A stretch of DNA of 64,000 bases from NCBI GenBank assembly GCA_033398695.1, contig CM065802.1, positions 150,584,096-150,648,095 of the forward strand, in the 5' to 3' direction. The stretch is from Orobanche coerulescens (Eukaryota; Streptophyta; Magnoliopsida; Lamiales; Orobanchaceae). Position 1 is the first letter of the stretch. Each line of letters starts with the position of its first letter. Of this stretch, positions 11,251 to 24,200 are shown in pieces. The notes under the pieces were generated by a model. It made no database searches. It was not told the DNA's origin and saw only the letters and a program-made list of their open reading frames with translations. Made by a program: the position numbers and the translations under genes.

Positions 11251-12062
11251 TGGTTATGTCTTTATTATCCCTCATTAACTACAGCTTCATGCTGTTCCGG
11301 TTTCATGTGATTGTGATATTTGACAGCTTCGGCTGAGTGGCTTTCAGGCCATTATGATTGTCTTGGTAATTTCATTGGAGCCTTCGGGCATTGTGATTCA
11401 TAATTAATTCAGTTCTGGTTTGGTTCATGTCGTGTAATTCATTGTGGTACTCTATAATTATGATTCGCCGTTGGGCATTTACATTCTAACCTGTCGAACA
11501 GGTATTTATAGTATGCCGTGGGCATAGTGTTTCACGAGTGCTCGGTTATTATATTGTGTTGTGAGCATCTCGTATTATTATCATCATTGTACCGTTTCAT
11601 TCTGCCTTTGGATGCATATCATGTTATACATGTATTTGATGTTCATTATCTGGATGACTGACCCCGTGGGGGCGGAACTTGTTTTCATGTTTTAGGTGCT
11701 TGCGAGGAGAGAGTTGAGACACAGGGGCATGATGATGGCGACGAGGCATTCAAGCGATACTAGTCCGAGTTGTTCATGTTGGTCAGTCAGTTGGAGTGTT
11801 CTCCAGTTTGTCAGTGATTGTCATTATGTATTACCCGAGCAGATGCTCGTGGATGTTGTTGTATTTTATTTTTGGCCATGTAAGCCCATCGTTGTCATTG
11901 AAATTCCTTATCGGAATATTGTGTCGGATATCATGGTAGGGACTATGATTTTCCCTTGTTGTTTAATTTAATGTATTTTAGTCATGTTCGCCTGGTGGAT
12001 CTCCCGGCGTGGGGTCCACGGCACTGTAATAACCCAATAGGATTTGGGGGTGTTACAGGTAG

Positions 12063-13583
12063 TTGAGCTCATATGGCCTCAACTATCTCGACGCATACGC
12101 AATAGTCTTGTCGTGCTGCATCGACACGCACCCAAGACCCTGACCCGAAGCATCTCTATAAACAGCAAAACCCTTGTTGCCATATGGCAACGCTAGAGTC
12201 GTTGCTGAAGTCAAATGCCTCTTCAGCTCCTTAAAACTCGAATGTCTTTCGTCATTCCAGACGAACTTCTCAAATTTCTGAAGCAACTGTGTAAGTGGCC
12301 GAGCCAGTTTCTAGAACCCCTCGACGAACCTACGATAGTAGACAGTCAAACTTAAGAAACTGCGGACCTCCTTCACATTCTTAGGCGGTGCCCAATCCAA
12401 CATTGCCTCAATTTTATGTCGATCCACACGGACCCCCTAGGCTGAAATCACGTGACCCAGGAATATCACCTCCTTCAGCCAGAACTCATATTTTGAGAAC
12501 ATAGCATAGAGTCGCTCGGTGATACGCATGCTCCTCCTCGTTCAACGAATAGATAAGAATATCGTCAATGAATACGACGACACACTTATCCAAATACTCG
12601 ATGAAGACCTTGTTCATCAACTTCATGAACACCGCCGACGGGTTAGTTAACCCGAAGGGCATAACCACAAACTCATAATGTCCGTATCTCGTCCTAAAAG
12701 CTGTTTTCGGAACGTCGGACTCCTTCACCCGAAGCTGATAGTACCTCGATCTCAAGTCAATCTTCGAGAATACCGCGGCTCCCTGCAACTGATCGAACAA
12801 GTCATTACTCCTTGACAAGGGATACTTGTTTTTGATGGTCACCTTGTTTGGCTCGCGATAGTCGATAGATAAACGCTGCGAACCATCCTTCTTCCACACA
12901 AATAGAACCGGTGCGCCCCAAGGTGAAGCGCTCGGTCGAATATACCCCGACTCGAGAAGCTCACTCAACTGCTTCTTCAACCCAGCCATCCCTGAAGGTG
13001 CCATGCAGTACGGCGCCTTCGAAATTGGAGCCGCACCTGGCTCTAACTCGATGGCAAACTCTACCTCACGGTCCGGTGGCAACCCCGATAACTCCTTAGG
13101 AAAGACATCTGGGAACTCATTAACGACTGGAATCGATGAAAACTCAACTCGACCATCCTCCGCCTTCAAGACGTTGCACCAATAACAAGTACACCCCTTC
13201 CGCAGGAGGCTCATTGCCTTGAGGGCGTTAATTACGAAATCCTGGTCTCCTCTCTTTCGCCCCACGAAAGAGTACTCGGTGCCGTCCTCGGCTAACATGG
13301 TGATGATTCTCGTGCGGCAGTTCATGATTGCACCATGCCGCTCGAGCCAATTATACCCAATAATCAAATCCTCACCCTCAATACTCACAAAAATAAGATT
13401 AGAGAGCCAAGCCCTCTCACAAATAAACACAAAACAGTCTCGTAACTCTCGATCACCAACGATTCTATCACCGCTAGGAAGTTTAACGATGAAAGGCTCA
13501 CAAGGCGACAAACAGTCAAGACTCAAACAGCGCACACACTCGAGAGATATGAATGAATGCGTAGCACCTGAATCAAAAAGCAC
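12063..13583 (-). pseudogene. pol: M2 pol: aspartic protease, reverse transcriptase, partial RNase H
   Basis: Minus strand. The protease active site [10 protein letters not shown] lies near 13550-13583. The reverse transcriptase follows ([23 protein letters not shown]) with the catalytic FIDD at 12561-12572 ([11 protein letters not shown]). RNase H begins with YRDASGQGLGCV and ends at IAYASR, where P1 interrupts. The frame is the same as gag's down to about 12530, where a small deletion shifts it. In-frame TAG stops occur at 12437-12439 (ISA*GV), 12311-12313 and 12083-12085 (ASR*L). In gypsy polymerases the first and last of these positions are typically glutamine. The gene is clearly inactive. 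Confidence 0.85.
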
Positions 13584-13766
13584 ATTGACAGGATGAGACT
13601 AAATATGAACGGTACCTATGGCCACGGTGGCTGCTGGATCATCGGCCCTCATCATCTCATAAACACGCGGATGGGCGGAACCGACACTGGAAGCTCCCCC
13701 TCTAGCGGTCTAACCCCGACCTCTCCCTCGACTGGCACTCGGTGGAGACTGAGAAGCAAATGACCC

Positions 13767-14891
13767 TTAGTTCACGCTCGGCTCCCTAGGCGCCGGAAAA
13801 GAAGCCTGGGCACCGAGAGTCTTCCCCACGCGATCACAAAAGGAAGCCTTATGGCTCAGCTGGCCACAAGTATGACAAGCCAACTGCAGACGTGTATACT
13901 CTCGGTTTCTATGGCCCAGCTGGCCACAGTTATAGCATCTGATCTCACGAGCGGAGGCACTGGCAGCACCTCGAAAGCCCCCAGAGAAACGAGCCGAACC
14001 GCCCACAGTATTATTTGCAGACTGAGATTTCTGCTGAACTCCACCCTTGTGACCCGAAAAGTTACCGATAGACTTGTTCTTCTTACTTTCTCGAGACGCC
14101 TCAATAGCCGTGAAGGACATATCATAAGCAAGAGCTCTACTCTGATAGTCCTTTAGGGTGGTGCAGGCGAGCCCAGACATGTAATGGCGAATCTTTGGTT
14201 TCATCCGCCTGGAAAAGTGGCAAATCTTGTCATCCTCCTCCTAAACCTGGGCCTTCACATAGCCCAATTCCCGATTGAAATCCGCAATGGCCTGAGAAAC
14301 CGGAATATCTCGAGGCTGAGCATCATAAAAATCATAGACTCGGGCCTGACGAACCGGCCACGAACAGTATTCAGCTTCTATAAGGTCTCTGAACTCGGTC
14401 CATGAAGCAACATCATCCCGAGGCTCGATGGCCTCCCACCAATCAGCAGCCTCCCCAGTGAGAAAATACTGGGCGATAGGGACCTTACGATCCTCAAGGC
14501 AGTTGGTGGCAACAAAGATCTTTGACATCTCCTTTATCCACCTCTCCCAGTCAATCAGGTCTGAACCCCCGGAAAACTGAGAAGGATGCATCTTGGTGAC
14601 ATCCTGAAGCCAACGATCTGCTCCGGCCTGAGCAGCACGAGCCGGAGCCGAGTTTTGAACCGCCTGGGCTATTGCAGCCATTTGATTCACCATTCGTTGC
14701 GTTATAGCGGCAACACCGATGTCGGCGCCATTGCCGGCTGTATCGTCTTGAGTGGTAGTATGGCCCTGACGACCATCGTTACTACCGGCTCCCGAAGAGT
14801 GTGACGTGGCCGCCCCACTGGATGCCCCACGTCCCCAGCCGCGTCCACGAACACGGCCACAACCTCTACCACGACCTCTTCCAGCATCCAT
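13767..14891 (-). pseudogene. gag: M2 gag
   Basis: The minus-strand start at 14891 (MDAGRGRGRGCGR) opens an Arg/Gly-rich N-terminus, followed by a capsid-type domain (FSGGSDLIDWERWI through EYCSWPVRQARVY). A TAG at 14241-14243 interrupts the frame, which then continues to 13767. Two zinc knuckles follow: CYNCGQLGHRNREY, whose final Cys has become Tyr, and an intact CHTCGQLSHKASFC. Further stops at 13767 (TAA), 13710-13712 and 13599-13601 (TAG) separate gag from protease in the same frame, so the original element had one gag-pol frame. Confidence 0.8.
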
Positions 14892-15112
14892 ACTGGAGAT
14901 AAGGAGTAGCAACAACAATTTGATGATAAGTATGAGAGGTAAAACAGTCACAATTTAAGAAACAGAAGTACGATACGAGAAAACAAGAAATCGAGTAAGG
15001 AAAACTTACGAGCACTGGAAGTATTGAGATGACGGCAGCGGGGTGACGATGTGCAAAAGAAAACACAACAAGACCCAATTAACTAACTAGCCTAGGTATC
15101 CATAAACCTAGT

Positions 15113-15124
15113 GCTCTGATACCA
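15113..15124 (-). other. tRNA-Met primer-binding site of M2
   Basis: The reverse complement is TGGTATCAGAGC, a perfect PBS, 5 bases inside the LTR end at 15130. The stretch between it and gag (14892-15112) is an AT-rich leader with no gene. Confidence 0.9.
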
Positions 15125-15129
15125 TTTTT

Positions 15130-15583
15130 TGTAACACCCCCAAGATATTCAGGGTATATTACAGTGTCGTAGGCCCCTATCTGGGACCCAAAAGGCTAAA
15201 TAATAAATACCACTCGTCTAACCATCATAGTTAGCGATAAAGCACACATCACCGAACGACAATTAAATTAAAAGCACCCAGCGTAACCGGCGAAACAAAC
15301 ATCACCCGACAATCATAAATAACATTTAAAGAAACAAACCATAATCTGAGTAAAAATGCCTAAGTCCTCGCGAGTACTGTCTATAAGTTCACAAGTTGGA
15401 AAACAACTATATCGAAATGGACATCAGAAATAAAAAAACTCATTTGCATACATCAACAACCCTGGACAGCATCCTCGTACTATCCTAATGCCCGCTCATC
15501 CGGCTGAACATAAGCTGAAATTCATAACAAAAATTTCCCCAAAACGGGTCCACAAAGGGGTTAGCAATTATGCTAGTACAAGT
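15130..15583 (-). mobile_element. M2 5' LTR, segment adjoining the PBS
   Basis: It begins TGTAACACCCCC on the plus strand, the inverse of an LTR end. It is interrupted after 15583 by solo LTR E4; 15579-15583 (CAAGT) is the left copy of that insertion's TSD. Confidence 0.85.
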
Positions 15584-15611
15584 CGTAATATCCGGAATTT
15601 CTACTATTGTT

Positions 15612-15673
15612 GTTTAATATTATTTTATCCGAGTTATATTGTACAGCGTGGAATCTGTACAATATGGATAAAA
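15612..15673 (+). repeat. Hairpin-forming inverted repeat near the start of E4
   Basis: TATTTTATCC and, after five extra bases, ATATTGTACAG are answered 8 bases later by CTGTACAATAT and GGATAAAATA. This gives a 21-bp stem with one 5-base bulge. Confidence 0.75.
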
Positions 15674-15844
15674 TAAATGAAGGACTGAGATGTCAGTATT
15701 GGTGTAATTATCGTATTTAGCCGACAATTGCATTTGAGGATATAATGTGTTGAGTATACGTATTCAGTATGCCGTATGTTCGTAGCTAGTATGTTGAGAC
15801 GTTGGACAAGGATAGCTGAAAATGGCTAAGTATAGCCTTATTTG

Positions 15845-16363
15845 CGCACGTTAATATACAAGCATAGCGCACGCTATCGTGCAGGGTTAGCGCATGCTAA
15901 AGGCCAAGGATAGCGGATGCTAGTGCAGACCATCTCAGAAGAAATCTATGTGTGGACCCGGCCGCTTTCGGCGCATGTGCCGACGAGGTCAACGGATGTT
16001 GGTTGTGAAAGATTAGCACATGCTAATGCATATTGTTAGCGCACGCTAACATCAGATCGGACCAAAGGGAATCTTATCCTTGTCAGAGCTGTCGGTGTGT
16101 GGACCCGTCTTTGGAGCATACAGACAAACGAGTCAACTATGAGTTGCGCACGCTATGATCGGACACTAGCGTATGCTATGTAGAGGCAATTACGTATGCT
16201 ATTGCATGTGCATTGCCTACGTAAATCATTGTTTACAATTAGGCAATAGCCTCTGGACTACGATAGCGCACGCTAACAAAGACAGTTAGCGCACGCTAAG
16301 CTTGTAACGTACGTTAAATGAAGATGTTAGCGTACGTTAATAATGTACAGTATATATATCAGT
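15845..16363 (+). promoter_or_regulatory. TAGCGCACGCTA palindrome cluster and TATA box of E4
   Basis: About 13 copies of TAGCG(CA/TG)CGCTA or eroded forms lie between 15845 and 16345. TATATATATC follows at 16351. Four more copies lie downstream at 17204-17285, one of them the perfect palindrome AGCGCGCGCT. Variants differ mostly by CG to CA/TG changes, as expected from decay of methylated CG. Confidence 0.6.
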
Positions 16364-17431
16364 GCAGTTGGCCATTATTCATCATTTCCATTCATTTCTT
16401 CATGTGAACCGATAGAGAGAGCCTTGAGAGGTATTTGAGGTTTCCAAACACTGAGATATGATGATCTTTAACAAGATTAAGGTGGAGAGCATGGATTAAA
16501 GCCTTGTTCTTGAAGTTATTCATGATTCTTGGAAAGGAGTTCAATTGTTCTTCTTCTTGGTTCATATTTACAAGGTAATTTCGCATCCCTTTGATAGCGG
16601 TTCGTTTTTAAGGATGATTACCTATGTGGAAGCGAGTTTGATTATCTTGTGATGATGTTATATAAAATTTAATGGGATTTTGATAAGAGTTCTCAGATGT
16701 TAATTAAGATTCTCCATACTTTAAGAATTATGTTTCGTTTAACCCGATGAAAGATGGATTTCTGAATTATGTTGATTTCCTATGAATCATGATATGAGGT
16801 TGTATTCCAGATTATGTATGATATGATCCTTGTTATCGGGTTGGTCTGATTGTTGATGTTGTGTTGATATCTTCTTCAGGATGATAGATACATCAGGCTA
16901 TGTAGTTTTGAATGTGATTTCGGATATTTCATGTTCTTGAAGAACTATTGAATGATATGATATAATGATTATGTATAGGAGGTGTTGGTGTTTGGATATG
17001 AATATGGGATATTCGTATCTAGAGCTAAGATATGTGTTTTGATATAATATTCGTATAAGAACACGAATATGATTTCGAGTATGGTGATGAGATTGAATTT
17101 GGAAAAGTTATTGTTAATCCTGGAGCATGATTTCCTTTTCATTCGTATTCGTAGTCGCAAGGTGTTAGTCGATGCTTGGAATATATGCAACTGTACAGCA
17201 TTTGCGCACGCTAAGCTTGCTGGCTAGCGCACGCTAACGGAAGCGACTTAGCGCGCGCTACGTTATGCCTTTAACGTGCGCTAAGTAGGCAGACAGTGTA
17301 ATATTTTTCGTGTTGTGGTTATGAGTTCATGATTGATTGAGTTGGATTTTTTAGACTAGTGGTTAATCGAGATATTGTTGAGCCGTTGGGTTTGTTGAAT
17401 GATTATATCGGGAATGGGTTATTATCGAATA

Positions 17432-19977
17432 TGTAATACCCGGCTATAATTCATTCTGTACCACTCAGTAATTATCAGTCTGTAATTATCACTCAGTAAT
17501 TTTCACTCATTAATAATCACTCATCATTCATGAATCACTCTTTTGCGTTCAATGTTGGCATGTTGTAATCGTATATCAGTTACCGATCGTCATTTTATCT
17601 CCGTTTTTAGATCGAGACGGGAGTATGATCATTTTCATTGTGATTGATAGCCTTGTACTGGGAGTATCATCTTTGGATCGTGTTAGACTTGTTCACTTCC
17701 ACATTCGTATGTTATGTTGGATCATTCATCAGTCGTAGCGAGGAATCGGAATTATCGGATTGATTCACCTTAGCCAGCATCGAGTTACGGCCGTAAGGTT
17801 CTGGGCTACGGCCGTAAGTCAGCGGGTACGGCCGTAAGGCTGGTCGGTTACGGCCGTAAGTGATCCAAAGAGCTACCTGCATTTTGGCCGAAGGTGAGTT
17901 ACGGCCGTAAGGAAGATGAGATACGGCCGTAAGTGGTGTTCGTATATTTCGGTGTTGTCGACCAAGGGTGACTTACGGCCGTAAGGGTTGCGGCATTCGG
18001 CCGTAAGTCGAGGTGCACGGCCGTAAGACTTGGCCGGATACGGCCGTACGCTGCGTGAAGGATGTCCGCCATTTTTGACGAAGGCGGGTTACGCCGTAAG
18101 GTTGGCCGGATACGGCCGTATCATCCGAGTTACGGCCGTAAGGTGTGCGGTACGGCCGTAAGGCTGCCGACGGTGTTTTTGACGAGGCGGGTTACGCCTG
18201 TAACTCAGAGTGGTTACGGCCGTAAGTCTGCCGGGCAGCTTTCGGACGGCCGAGTTACGGCCGTATGAGTTGGCGATTACGGCCGTAAGGCCGTTGACTT
18301 GGAAAGTTACGGCCGTAAGAGGGCCGAGTTACAGTAACTTCCGGCAGATTTATAGTTTGGCCGACACTTTTTCCTCATTTTCTTCATTTTCACTTTCTTC
18401 TTCCTTTTTGTCCGAGAGAGAGCTTGGGGAAAGGGATTCTTCCTTCATCAAACACTTGTGTACTTGAGTTTCTTCATTTCCATTCGATCATATCGCTCGG
18501 ATACTGCTTTAACTCGTGTTCTTCGGATCGAAGTGGTTGGATCTTCTAGAGGTAATTTCTTCAACATCTTGGATTTCGATTTTGTGTTGAGATATGATGT
18601 TTTGGACGTTATAATCATGTTATATGAAGGGATATGTGTATGATTATGAGTTTGTATAAGGATTCATTGGATTATTGAGGGATTATTCAAGAACACTTTG
18701 AATATCGAGTTGGATTTGGAGATTTTCGACTAATTGTTGTTATAATCACGTTTTGGATATTCGTTGTGGATAATTAATCGTATTGAAGATGTTTTGTTGG
18801 TTTGAAACACTTCTTGGGGATTTGGTATTGGTATATTGAGGTTTGATTGTAAACAATCGTAGTTTGACGCAACGTGTTTGATTTAATGCCTCAATGGACT
18901 TGGTTTAGTCGTATCGACATGTTGAGTTCGTTATATTCATGTTTGTACGTATATTAATCGGATTGTTGGTTATTGAATTGTTCAAGGTTGTTCGAGCGAC
19001 CGATATCTCAATTAGGACATTGTTCGTGGAAGGATAATTGTCACCGTTGTTGTGTATGTTAATTCTTACTCGGTTAAAAGGATATTCATACCTTTTGTTG
19101 TTGATCATTCATAATCATAACTCATTCATCATTGTATTAATCATATTAAAACTTGTTATTGTCAATTAATCACTTCAGTCATAAGGAACGACGGTTCCAA
19201 TCTTTTCGTTGAGCTATCATTCATTTCATTATTACTCTCATCTCGGTGAGTCATTCTTGGCCTTGTCTAATTATTATTCATTGATATTCATTATGGTCAT
19301 TCTCGCTCATATGACCTTCTAGGTTCATATTGCGTGGCCGGGTGTGGGCCGTGTGGAATTTTTAGTCGGGCACACGATGGTTATCAGATTGGGTTCACCG
19401 ATACATTAGACCGTGCACACGGGTCATATTGTCTCGTGAGACTAATTAGGTACACGACGGATGTTGTACACTTGCACGTAACATTACGGGCGTACTATGA
19501 TACTCCTCTTCAGCCGTAATTCATAATTAAGAATATTTCATAACTTCGCTTAATTCATGATTGTGTAATTTCAACTCTTGAGGATTGTTGTTCTGCTTAA
19601 TCGACTTTACCGGGATTTTGTTTTTCGTGTCGTGGCAAGGCAAATGCACGGAATAGCAGGTTGATGTCGAGGAGTCCAGTGATACTAGTAGGGGCCCCGA
19701 TCTTTCAGATTATTCATGTTATTGTCCTTTATTTTCCGCTGAGACTTTCATTTGAATACTCCGTTTCATCCAAAGGTGGTGTATTTTATCTTCATATAAA
19801 ATACACTAGTATTCGGTATTATCTGGTGTGTTGTAACTAAACTCCTCATCGGAGTAATTATTGTTGTAATGTAGTTCGGTACTACATTTATCCCGTATAA
19901 TTCATTCATTTTCAATTGCACGTGGGTCCCAGGTTGGGGATCTACGACCGTATTATCCTCCTAGTTTGGGGTGTTAC
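17432..19977 (+). mobile_element. E3 5' LTR
   Basis: It starts TGTAATACCCGGC and ends GGGGTGTTAC, about 2.55 kb, matching the 3' LTR along its full length. The terminal CAGAG expected before the PBS reads CGAG. Confidence 0.9.
17775..18360 (+). promoter_or_regulatory. TACGGCCGTA palindrome cluster of the E3 5' LTR
   Basis: About 20 copies of the perfect palindrome TTACGGCCGTAA or near variants are spaced about 15-45 bp. They are followed at 18348-18356 by a TATA-like TTTATAG. The same cluster lies at 24855-25430 in the 3' LTR. M2 uses the same palindrome (39735-40055) on the opposite strand. Confidence 0.65.
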
Positions 19978-19981
19978 GAGT

Positions 19982-19992
19982 TGGTATCGAGC
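19982..19992 (+). other. Primer-binding site of E3 with one base missing
   Basis: TGGTATCGAGC matches TGGTATCAGAGC except for loss of the A in CAG. The same loss is seen 8-10 bases upstream at the LTR end. The leader 19993-20525 that follows is AT-rich, with cattcat-type repeats and no gene. Confidence 0.75.
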
Positions 19993-20525
19993 GTGGTTTT
20001 GAATACTACCTTCCGAGTCATGTCTCATTTGAAATCATCGTCATCGACTAGTATCATTGGACTTTCGCCACGTGTGACTGTGCAAATGCCGAGCCAATCG
20101 AATCTAAGAACTGTAAGATTTCTAACGCCATGGTATAATTTCTCGCAATAGTTATTCATTCATCATTCATCATTTAACAATCCTCAAACATCATCATTCA
20201 TTGTGATTAGTGGCGATCATGTTAACTCATTAATCACTTAATTCATTTCATTACTCGCTTAATGATCGTGACGATCTTGTTAATTCATTTATTACTCAAT
20301 TCATTTCATTACTCGGTTGTCGATCCGGATGATCATATTTTTAATCTTGTTAAGTTATTCAGATAATCATTTCAAGAATTTCCTCGTATAATCATGTCAC
20401 TTGAGAATCATTCATATAATCACTAAGTTAGAGCATGTATACTCATTTTCATCATCTCATGACGTAATCATAACATGATAATCATGCGGGTAATATAATC
20501 ATTTTGCGACCTTCCTACTTCGGTA

Positions 20526-21080
20526 TGGATAGAGTTGTCGTGGATGCACGGAAGAGGCAGTGCGGCCGAAACCCGAGGAATAATCACTGGCCGCCGGAAA
20601 TCGTGCCTGTGACTCGGCTCGATCAAGATGTTCGGGTTGATCCACTCACTTTTGTGCAGGCATGATGACCCATGTGCGCTTGCTCAATCATCATTGCGCC
20701 ACTGCCGGATTAATCGAGAGAACTCTCCCGTATGAGCCACCGCTAAGGAAAGTGCCGAACAACAACCTTCATTTGTCGCCAGGAAATCAACGGCGTAATC
20801 GGTCCGAGAGCGGTCGGTCAACCTCCAAGAAACCTCGTGCGGGTCCTATCGCTTCGAGCGACCTCCTACGGCACCTAATCTCGCGGATCTCGCCCCGAAC
20901 AGTCGATTCGGCCATCATCTCTGCTTCAACCGTGGGGCGCGGCCATTTCAAGATTAGGTGTACGACGCCGTCTATCACATGTCATAATTGTGGGAATTCT
21001 GGGCATAAGGCCCGTTTTGCCGAAAGGACTCCAAGTCGCCCCGCGGCATCTCGTGCCCCAAGCAATCAGCGTTTGAATCG
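20526..21080 (+). pseudogene. gag: E3 gag remnant
   Basis: The start at 20526 (ATGGATAGAGTTG) matches the context of the P1 gag start. Only about 135 codons separate it from the zinc knuckles, so the capsid region seen in P1 is missing. Two knuckles are visible in shifted frames: the first (20918-20955, CFN…GHFKIRC) has its second Cys codon read as CGT, a CTG-to-CCG change, and lacks a few bases. The second reads CHNCGNSGHKARF, after which a base is lost. At least two frameshifts are needed. Confidence 0.7.
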
Positions 21081-21239
21081 ACTACTTTGTCAACGCTGCT
21101 TAAGACAATGGAAGCAAATAGAGTTGGAGCTCGTATTTATCGACGGAGCGTCCGGTTCGGGGCCGCAAGTCCCAAATTCATATGATGGGGAGGATCGACG
21201 ATCCGTGGACCGAATGATTTCGTATACTCGTAATTTTAT

Positions 21240-24200
21240 TTCAACTTGTGTGTACCTTTTGATTCTGGTACACCGCATTCATTCATTTTCGAATCATGTT
21301 GTAATAGACTTATTTTGGGATAGTCCTATTGCTTGTGGACCTCATACCATCGGTCTACCTGGCGATGGAAGAATTTTTGGAATCATACCGAAGTAAGCTT
21401 AGTGACCGCGATTGATTGATGGACCTAATCGTGGTGAATTTTATCTTAGGACGATGTAATTTTCGGTGTTAGTTGGGTTGATCGTTTTGATACTATCCTT
21501 AATGTTTGTTAGCGTTTGGTCGCTATCTTTCCGTCGTTGGTTGTCGAATGTGTACTTCAGGGGAGTAATCCCCGTTGTTCCAAAGAGAATTATTATTAGG
21601 CGGAAGAGAGATTCCGCAATCGATCTATTCAATCATTCATTATATCATTTTCATCGATTGGCCTTTCTAAGACAATCGAGTCATTCAATCATTCATTGTA
21701 TCATTTTCATCGATTGACCTTTCTAAGGCAATCGAGTTATTCAATCATTCATTTGCATCATTTTCATCGATCGACCTTTCTAAGGCAATCGAGCTATTCA
21801 ATCATTCATTGTGTCATTTTCATCGATTGGCCTTTCTAAGGCAATCGAATTATTCAAACATTCATTGTATCACTTTTTATCGATTGACCATTCTAGGGAA
21901 TCGAAATGTTCGATCATTTGTGGTATCATTGTCATCGATTGACGATGTATTTCCAGACGAGTTATTTGGTTGTCTTCACATAGAGTAGTGGAGTTCAGGA
22001 GTGAGTTGGAGCCGGTACGTCCCCTTAATCGAAGGCACCGTATCGGATGGCCCCGACCAGAATGCAGGAGTGAAAGACTCAACTTGAGGAGTAGTTCAAG
22101 AAAGGTTATCGCCGACCGTTTGCGTCCCCGTGAGGAGCACCAGTGTGATCTGTCAAGGAGAAGGATGGCTTGTCTCGTGTGTGTATAAATTATCAAGAGT
22201 TGCAGGTGATGATCAAGATTAGTACCCTTACCCGTAATGATAATCTTTTAGATCAACTTCAGGAGCTTCAAGATCTTCCAGATCGACTTAAGATCCGAAT
22301 ATCACCGATTGCGGATTCGAGAGTCGGATATCGCGAGGACGGCGTTTCAACACGCTATGGTCATTATGGGTTCGTAGTTATGTCGTTCGGGCTAAATAAT
22401 GCACTGCGTTATTCATGGAGTTAATGAATCGGGTTTTCATCGACTTTTGGATCGCTTTGTTGTTGTCTTCATCGACGACATTTGGATTTATTCTCGTAGC
22501 GAGAGGAACACGAGGTTCATCTTCATCTGGTTCTCGACGTGATGAGACGAGAGCAACTTTATGGAAAGTTTTCCAAGTGTGAGTTCGGAGGTCCGAAATG
22601 ACTTTCTCGGGCATGTAATTTCATCCGACAGAGTTCGTGTCGACCCTCGAAGACGGAGGTCATCCGAGATTGGCAACCTCCGAAAGATGTTAAGTAAATC
22701 CAAGTTTCTGGATTAGTTGATTAATTATTCAACCCACGACCGTAGCTAGCAACCGTGGTTTTCGCGTTGGAAATTTGGCGTCATTACCTTTATGGCGTCA
22801 CCGCCGCTTATTCACCAATCACAAGAGATGAAGTATATATTTACTCACAAGGAGTTAAATATGTGACAGAGGCGGTGGTTGGAACTAATCAAAGATTATG
22901 ATATCGAGGTCCTTTGCCACCCGGCAAGGCGAATGTTGTCGCCGACGCCTTGAGTCGTAAGTCCGTTCTAGAGCAGATGCTTGCTCGTTAACAGCCTTCG
23001 TAAGGAACTTCAAGCAGAATTCCTTAGACCCGAGATCGAGGTCCTTCAGCGAGTTCGAGAATGCTTGTATGTTAGAGATTTCATCATCTCTTGAGAAGGA
23101 AATCAGGGAGAATCAGGGTTCAGATTCATTTTGTTGATCATCCGCGAGGATGTGGTACAAGGGAAAGCCCCTGGATTTGTGGTCCACGAAGATGGACTCT
23201 TGAGATTTGAGAATCGGTTGTGCGTACCGGTGAATGATGAGTTGAAAAACTCGATCTTGAGAGAAGCTCATGCTACCCCATATCCGGTTCATCCGGGGTC
23301 TAGTAAGATGTACAAGGACTTGAAACGAAATTTCTGGTGGAGTAATATGAAGCGAGAAGTCGCGGAATTTGTTTCGAGATGTTTAGCCTATCATCAAGTC
23401 AATATGGAACATCAGCGACCGGCGAGTATGCTGATACCGCTCTCTATTCCAGAATGGAAGTGGGAAGACATTTCTATGGAATTCATCACGAGTTGCCGAC
23501 GAGTCGTCGTGGCATGAATACGATCTGAGCGATCGCGGACTACTTTACTAATTAGCTCATTTCCTTGAAATCAAGAATATGTGGGGTCCCGAGAGACTGG
23601 CCAGTTGTTCATCAAGGAAATAATGAGACTTCACGGTACCCCTAACAGTATCGTTTCTGATCGTGACGGACGATTCGTGTCCCATTTTGGAAATCAGTTC
23701 ATCGTGCTATGGGAACTCAGCTGAATCTCATTACCGTTTTTTCATCCTCAGTCCGACGGACAATCAGAGAGGACTTTTCAGACATTGGAGGACATGTTGA
23801 GGGCATGCGTCCTCGATTAGCAGAGGATTGGGAAGCCCAATTACTGTTGTTTGTGTCCACGTACAGTTTAGTTAGCATGCTACGATGAAGGTAGCACCTT
23901 ACGAGGCCTGGTACGGTCGTCGTTGTCGATCTCCCTTGTGTTGGGACGGCCCATCAGAATCAATCAGCACCGAGCCCGATATGCTTATTAGCCGCCCGTG
24001 AGAAGGTAGCTTTGATCAGGAGACGCATTGACCGCTCGAGTCGGCGAAATCATATGCATGTAATCGTCATCGACCACTAGAGTTCGAGACGGGTGATCCC
24101 GTTTTGGTCAAGGTATCTCCGAGTCGAGGTATTCTCCGTTTCGGAAAACGGGGGAAGTTGAGTTCGAGATTCATTGGACCGTGTGAGATTTTGAATCGAG

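Larger units (their letters stand above)
5172..12057 (+). mobile_element. P1: gag-only Ty3/gypsy element
   Basis: This plus-strand element is made of a 5' LTR remnant (5172-6092), PBS (6098), gag (7181-8416) and 3' LTR (8759-12057). No protease, reverse transcriptase, RNase H or integrase lies between gag and the 3' LTR, so any mobility would need enzymes supplied by another element. Its 5' LTR is interrupted by M1; the missing part should lie left of the window. It inserted into M2's pol: minus-strand RNase H sequence resumes right after 12057, with predicted TSD GGTAG at 12058-12062 whose partner is off-window. Over the 0.92 kb that can be compared, the two LTRs differ at about 23 positions by eye (about 2.5%). 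Confidence 0.85.
8759..12057 (+). mobile_element. 3' LTR of P1
   Basis: This 3.3 kb LTR starts TGTAATATCCGCAGTTTCG and ends GGGGGTGTTACA. It contains a GC-rich palindromic block (9105-9225) and two tandem arrays (10313-10765 and 10763-11250). It keeps the 'ttcaaggttgtttcgaggac' segment (about 9852) shared with E3 and L6. A 91-codon ORF at 11696-11971 has a copy in the 5' LTR (5731-6006) but shows no recognisable domain, so I do not call it a gene. Confidence 0.9.

Noticed and set aside
17775..18335. Regularly spaced short repeats that could suggest a CRISPR array
   Set aside because: The repeats are 10-12 bp palindromes at uneven spacing (about 15-45 bp) inside a plant LTR with a matching copy in the 3' LTR; there are no spacers of constant length and no cas genes.
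19966..20151. 61-codon ORF spanning the E3 LTR end
   Set aside because: It crosses the LTR end and PBS, which are not coding; no family motif.
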